NCBI RefSeq assembly: GCF_003326675.1 | Contig: NZ_JPWF01000007.1 | Location: forward strand, 124,001-188,000 | Origin: Thalassospira profundimaris | GTDB lineage: Bacteria; Pseudomonadota; Alphaproteobacteria; Rhodospirillales; Thalassospiraceae | Direction of reading: 5' to 3' | DNA length: 64,000 nucleotides | Shown here: piece after piece, positions 61,369 through 64,000 of the stretch | Layout of the letters: the number at the start of each line of letters is the position of its first letter | How positions within the stretch are numbered: position 1 is the stretch's first letter | The notes under the pieces: generated by a model | What the model saw: only the letters and a program-made list of their open reading frames with translations | Told to the model about the DNA's origin: nothing | The model's database searches: none | Translations under genes and position numbers: made by a program

Positions 61369-61902
61369 TCAGCTGACGACGCGATATCGCGCATGCATGG
61401 CCGGACCATTGACCACGGCCGGATCAATCAGACCGGCTTCGTTCACGTGTTTGGCTGAAATGCGTGGCTGTTTTGCTTCTTCGTTTTCAAGATTGAAATT
61501 GCCACCATCGGCCAGTGCCAGATCGCGCGCGCTTTCAAAGAAACGAAGGCCCCGCTTTTCCATGACATAAAGGGTTTCGCCACCCCATTCACCTTTCCAG
61601 ACCAGACCTGAAAGATCGTCCATTTCGCTTTCAATGCGGGCCGGTGAAATCGGCATACCAAGGCAGGTGGTCAAAAGAAATGAAAGTTCGGCCGCTGTTA
61701 CGCCATCTTCACAGCATTCCTCGGCCAGAACCGACATCACAGCCATGGTGACAACCCGCAAGGATACCTTGCTGGTTTCAAGACCCGGAAAACGGTTTTG
61801 CTGAAGTTCAACGATATCGTTGGCGATACGATCAACGTCCCCACGGATCACATAACGCCCACGCCATACTCGACAACTTGTTCTGACTTCCCATTCTTTC
61901 AT
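61369..61902 (-). CDS. Unrecognised 177-residue protein
   Basis: I do not recognise this family. The protein is hydrophilic, with an N-terminal basic motif (SCRVWRGRYVIRGDVDRI), a helical region SLRVVTMAVMSVLAEECCEDGVTAAELSFLLTTCLG, and a segment WKGEWGGETLYVMEKRGLRFFE that could be the wing of a winged helix. There is no signal or membrane segment. It starts after GGGA and has an A+T-rich promoter region with repeated ATACAT words. The next gene upstream on the same strand has a similar promoter and a similar helical C-terminus, so the two probably act together. Confidence 0.7.
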   Translation of the reverse strand: MKEWEVRTSCRVWRGRYVIRGDVDRIANDIVELQQNRFPGLETSKVSLRVVTMAVMSVLAEECCEDGVTAAELSFLLTTCLGMPISPARIESEMDDLSGLVWKGEWGGETLYVMEKRGLRFFESARDLALADGGNFNLENEEAKQPRISAKHVNEAGLIDPAVVNGPAMHARYRVVS

Positions 61903-61935
61903 TGTTGGTCCCGCCCGCTTTTTTTATGTGTCCCA

Positions 61936-61992
61936 ATGTAGAAACGATACATCAACCATACATACAGTCAACATATAATTATACATTTTGTA
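61936..61992 (-). promoter_or_regulatory. A+T-rich promoter region with ATACAT/GTAT repeats (upstream of the 177-residue gene)
   Basis: The region carries several ATACAT or TACAT words and an ATAC...GTAT inverted repeat at 61981-61993. This is far more A+T-rich than the surrounding genes. Confidence 0.5.
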
Positions 61993-62805
61993 TCATTTTA
62001 GACATTCGGATTGAAACCATTGATACCCGATACGCGACACGGCATATCCATCTTCGCTTTCAACCGGATCAAGGTAGCCACGCGTCAATGCCACCTGGAA
62101 ATCACGACTGAAATTCCTTGGCATTCGAAGATGTTCCTGACGGCGCAGGATGCGACGGATGTCATCGCGGGTCACAAATCCCCGGCCATCCCGGTAATGC
62201 AGCCAGATCGCCGCAATCAGGATCGTCTCGGCAAAGCCGCGGGGCTGCATCCGGGCAATCAGATCACCAAGCGCCCCCATAAAGCCGGTGATAAATGCGC
62301 CGGTCTCGATCCCGTTTAGCGGGGTCAGGAAATAGCCAATATCAGAAATGCCATCGGGCATTCCACCTTGCCCGATGCCCGGTGCTGAACCCATTGCAGA
62401 ATCATGCGACCGCCCCAATGGGCTATCCTGTGCGGGGCTTGATACAGACGCATGCCGAGTGGCACCCGCACCATACGCATCAGAAGAATCAGTGTCATTT
62501 GAAGACGCACGAGTGCCCACATCGCCTCCGTTGCCACCATCAGAAAACCGCCCGGCGGAAACACCCCCGTCACCCTGCCCGGCAAAACCGGACCGGGACG
62601 CAGAACGCATCATTGAGTGGTTCGCACCCTGGCCGGGTACAGCCCCCAGAGGCCCCATCGCCCCCATGGCCGAAACCGGCTGACCAAACAGGGCCGCCAT
62701 CACCACAGGCAGGCGGGCAGGCGGAATCGCACATTCGAGATCCACCGGACCAAAATCGCCCTCTCCGGTCAGTTTGACGTGAATTATTGCTGCCAAGGTT
62801 GCCAT
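61993..62805 (-). CDS. Unrecognised 270-residue protein with a low-complexity centre
   Basis: I do not recognise this family. The N-terminal 50 residues (MATLAAIIHVKLTGEGDFG, then CAIPPARLPVVMAALFG) look folded. Residues about 55-140 are a Gly/Ser/Ala-rich low-complexity linker. The C-terminal 100 residues include FAETILIAAIWLHYRDGRGFVTRDDIRRILRRQEHLRMPRNFSRDFQVALTRGYL, which resembles a winged-helix module. The start is uncertain: ATG at 62805 has AGGAG very close, and ATG at 62835 would add 10 residues. It precedes the 177-residue gene by 90 bases. Confidence 0.65.
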   Translation of the reverse strand: MATLAAIIHVKLTGEGDFGPVDLECAIPPARLPVVMAALFGQPVSAMGAMGPLGAVPGQGANHSMMRSASRSGFAGQGDGGVSAGRFSDGGNGGDVGTRASSNDTDSSDAYGAGATRHASVSSPAQDSPLGRSHDSAMGSAPGIGQGGMPDGISDIGYFLTPLNGIETGAFITGFMGALGDLIARMQPRGFAETILIAAIWLHYRDGRGFVTRDDIRRILRRQEHLRMPRNFSRDFQVALTRGYLDPVESEDGYAVSRIGYQWFQSECLK

Positions 62806-62833
62806 CACTCCTGATTTACACAACCGCAATAAC

Positions 62834-62895
62834 ATACATTATGTATTTAATTCAACATCATTATTAACTTTACGTACATATTTATACATTCTCGA
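62834..62895 (-). promoter_or_regulatory. A+T-rich promoter region with ATACAT palindrome (upstream of the 270-residue gene)
   Basis: ATACATTATGTAT (62834-62846) is a palindrome around a central T. Further GTACAT and ATACAT words follow at about 62874-62888. The composition mirrors the region upstream of the 177-residue gene. Confidence 0.5.
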
Positions 62896-63077
62896 TTTTG
62901 TAGGCAGACAATTTTGCCCTCGACAACCGGGCGACACACACCACACCATGACGGCACCAAACAGGATGCGGTGTCCTTACCCGCAGCTCGGCTGATGCCC
63001 GGGCTTCCTGCCCCACAACACGCACGCATCGTAGGCCGGTAACAAAGACACGCCACCAACAGGGAAGGATTTATGTG

Positions 63078-63785
63078 ATGACACGCCTTTTGTTTCGCGA
63101 AGATGCCTATGCCAAAAGCTGCGAGGCGACGGTCAAAAGCATTTCCGAACGCGGGATCGAACTTGATCAGACAGTTTTTTATGCCACCGCTGGCGGACAG
63201 GCCGGTGACATCGGCGTTTTGAAAACCGCATCGGGCGCGGCCCTTCCGGTTGCGACAACCATCAAGGATCGCGACAGCGGCCGCATCCTGCACATCATTG
63301 CCGATGACCATTCCCTGCCCGAAATCGGCGATATCGTCACCGCGGAACTTGATTGGGACAACCGTCATAAAATGATGCGTTTTCACACCTGCCTGCATTT
63401 GCTTTGCGCGGTGATCGAAGGCGATGTCACCGGCGGCAACATCGCGGCCCACAAGGCACGCCTTGATTTCAACCTGCCGGAAATGGCGATGGAAAAGGAA
63501 GAAATCACCGCCAAGTTGAACGAGCTGATTGCACGCAATGCCGGTGTATATGACGGCGAAATCAGCGTTGCCGAACTGAAAGCCAACCCGGAACTGGTAC
63601 GCACCATGTCGGTACAGCCGCCCATGGATGGCAATTCAATTCGCACAGTCACCATCGAGGGAATTGATTTTCAGCCCTGTGGCGGCACCCATGTCCGCAA
63701 TACAGGCGAAATAGGTCAGGTCAGCGTGACAAAAATCGAAAAGAAAGGCCGCCTGAACCGCCGTATCAACATCGTTTTTGCCTAG
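63078..63785 (+). CDS. AlaX-type alanyl-tRNA editing protein
   Basis: The 235-residue protein matches the editing domain of AlaRS, which hydrolyses Ser- or Gly-tRNA-Ala in trans. Zinc ligands are present: HTCLH (103-107), and CGGTH near residue 205. FYATAGGQAGDIG near residue 34 and ELIARNAGVYDGEI also fit. Start is the ATG at 63078, eight bases after AAGGA. The 215 bases after its stop hold no supported gene. Confidence 0.92.
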   Translation: MTRLLFREDAYAKSCEATVKSISERGIELDQTVFYATAGGQAGDIGVLKTASGAALPVATTIKDRDSGRILHIIADDHSLPEIGDIVTAELDWDNRHKMMRFHTCLHLLCAVIEGDVTGGNIAAHKARLDFNLPEMAMEKEEITAKLNELIARNAGVYDGEISVAELKANPELVRTMSVQPPMDGNSIRTVTIEGIDFQPCGGTHVRNTGEIGQVSVTKIEKKGRLNRRINIVFA

Positions 63786-63950
63786 AGACAATGGCATAAC
63801 AGGCATCAACCCCACAGACATGCCGCCTACCTAACATCAAAATTCAAGGCTGCCTGCGTGACTGCCGGTTGCCAGCCTGCGCAAGTACCATTACAAATTT
63901 GAACATCAACAAGAAGTCATCAAAGACCATCAGGACCACATAACAGAATG

Positions 63951-63970
63951 ATCCCGGGCCCAACCGGGAT
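63951..63970. other. Short hairpin near the right edge
   Basis: ATCCCGG pairs perfectly with CCGGGAT around a 6-base loop. It may belong to a terminator or element cut by the window edge. Confidence 0.25.
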
Positions 63971-64000
63971 TGCGCAATACCCACCATTGCTAATCGGAGC

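Overview
The window looks like a chromosomal segment of an alphaproteobacterium of the Rhodospirillales type, most probably Thalassospira or a close relative. The reasons are the rluD-rpoH pair, a HisZ/SerC/PurA block with the alphaproteobacterial form of SerC, DUF1127 and DUF2336 proteins, a TIGR02186 protein beside a TSUP permease, and a moderate GC content. The genus is inference. No rRNA, tRNA, CRISPR array, prophage or transposase gene was seen. Most of the region is ordinary housekeeping and regulatory DNA.

Layout. 0-5 kb: rluD, heat-shock sigma factor rpoH, then on the other strand a tail-anchored pseudokinase and a small membrane protein. 5-15 kb, all on the minus strand: serC-hisZ-purA (no serA between serC and hisZ), an SLC13 transporter with TrkA-C domains, and a PLP-enzyme group (threonine-dehydratase-like, group II decarboxylase, PhzF-like) plus DUF1127. 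A divergent MocR regulator sits over a clear palindromic operator. 16-20 kb: Lon-like protease, SPOR protein, small lipoprotein. 20-27 kb: a c-di-GMP block of two GGDEF proteins and a coupled EAL / PAS-GAF-GGDEF / DUF2336 operon. 27-30 kb: ElaA-like GNAT, TusA, TSUP permease, TIGR02186, universal stress protein. 30-36.5 kb: a polysaccharide synthase operon (TPR/OGT-like protein, HlyD-like protein, cellulose-synthase-like GT2 with an intact PilZ domain). 36.7-45 kb: saccharopine-dehydrogenase-like enzyme with an Lrp regulator, tandem class III cyclases, ribosomal protein L36, a methyltransferase and a J-domain/SH3b membrane protein. 45-59 kb: pepD, GNAT, PAS-GGDEF, Nudix, cysK, MFS/LysR pair, P-loop kinase-like protein, luciferase-like monooxygenase, LctP permease with a 52-residue membrane protein, LysE and a PA0069 radical-SAM protein. 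59-64 kb: tyrS with an attenuator-like leader, a MITE-like element, two unrecognised genes with AT-rich promoters, and an AlaX-type editing protein.

What works together. Four GGDEF proteins and one EAL protein turn over c-di-GMP, and the PilZ domain of the GT2 synthase is the one obvious effector in the window, so a c-di-GMP-controlled exopolysaccharide is a reasonable reading. The two tandem class III cyclases add a second nucleotide-signalling branch. Both carry Gln where the purine-recognising Lys normally sits.

The most notable new signal is upstream of tyrS: a 16-residue reading frame with tandem Tyr codons, a hairpin starting just after them, an alternative pairing, and a terminator-like hairpin with a U-run. 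This is the layout of ribosome-mediated transcription attenuation. Directly upstream lies a 270-bp element with 33-bp near-perfect terminal inverted repeats and several internal hairpins.
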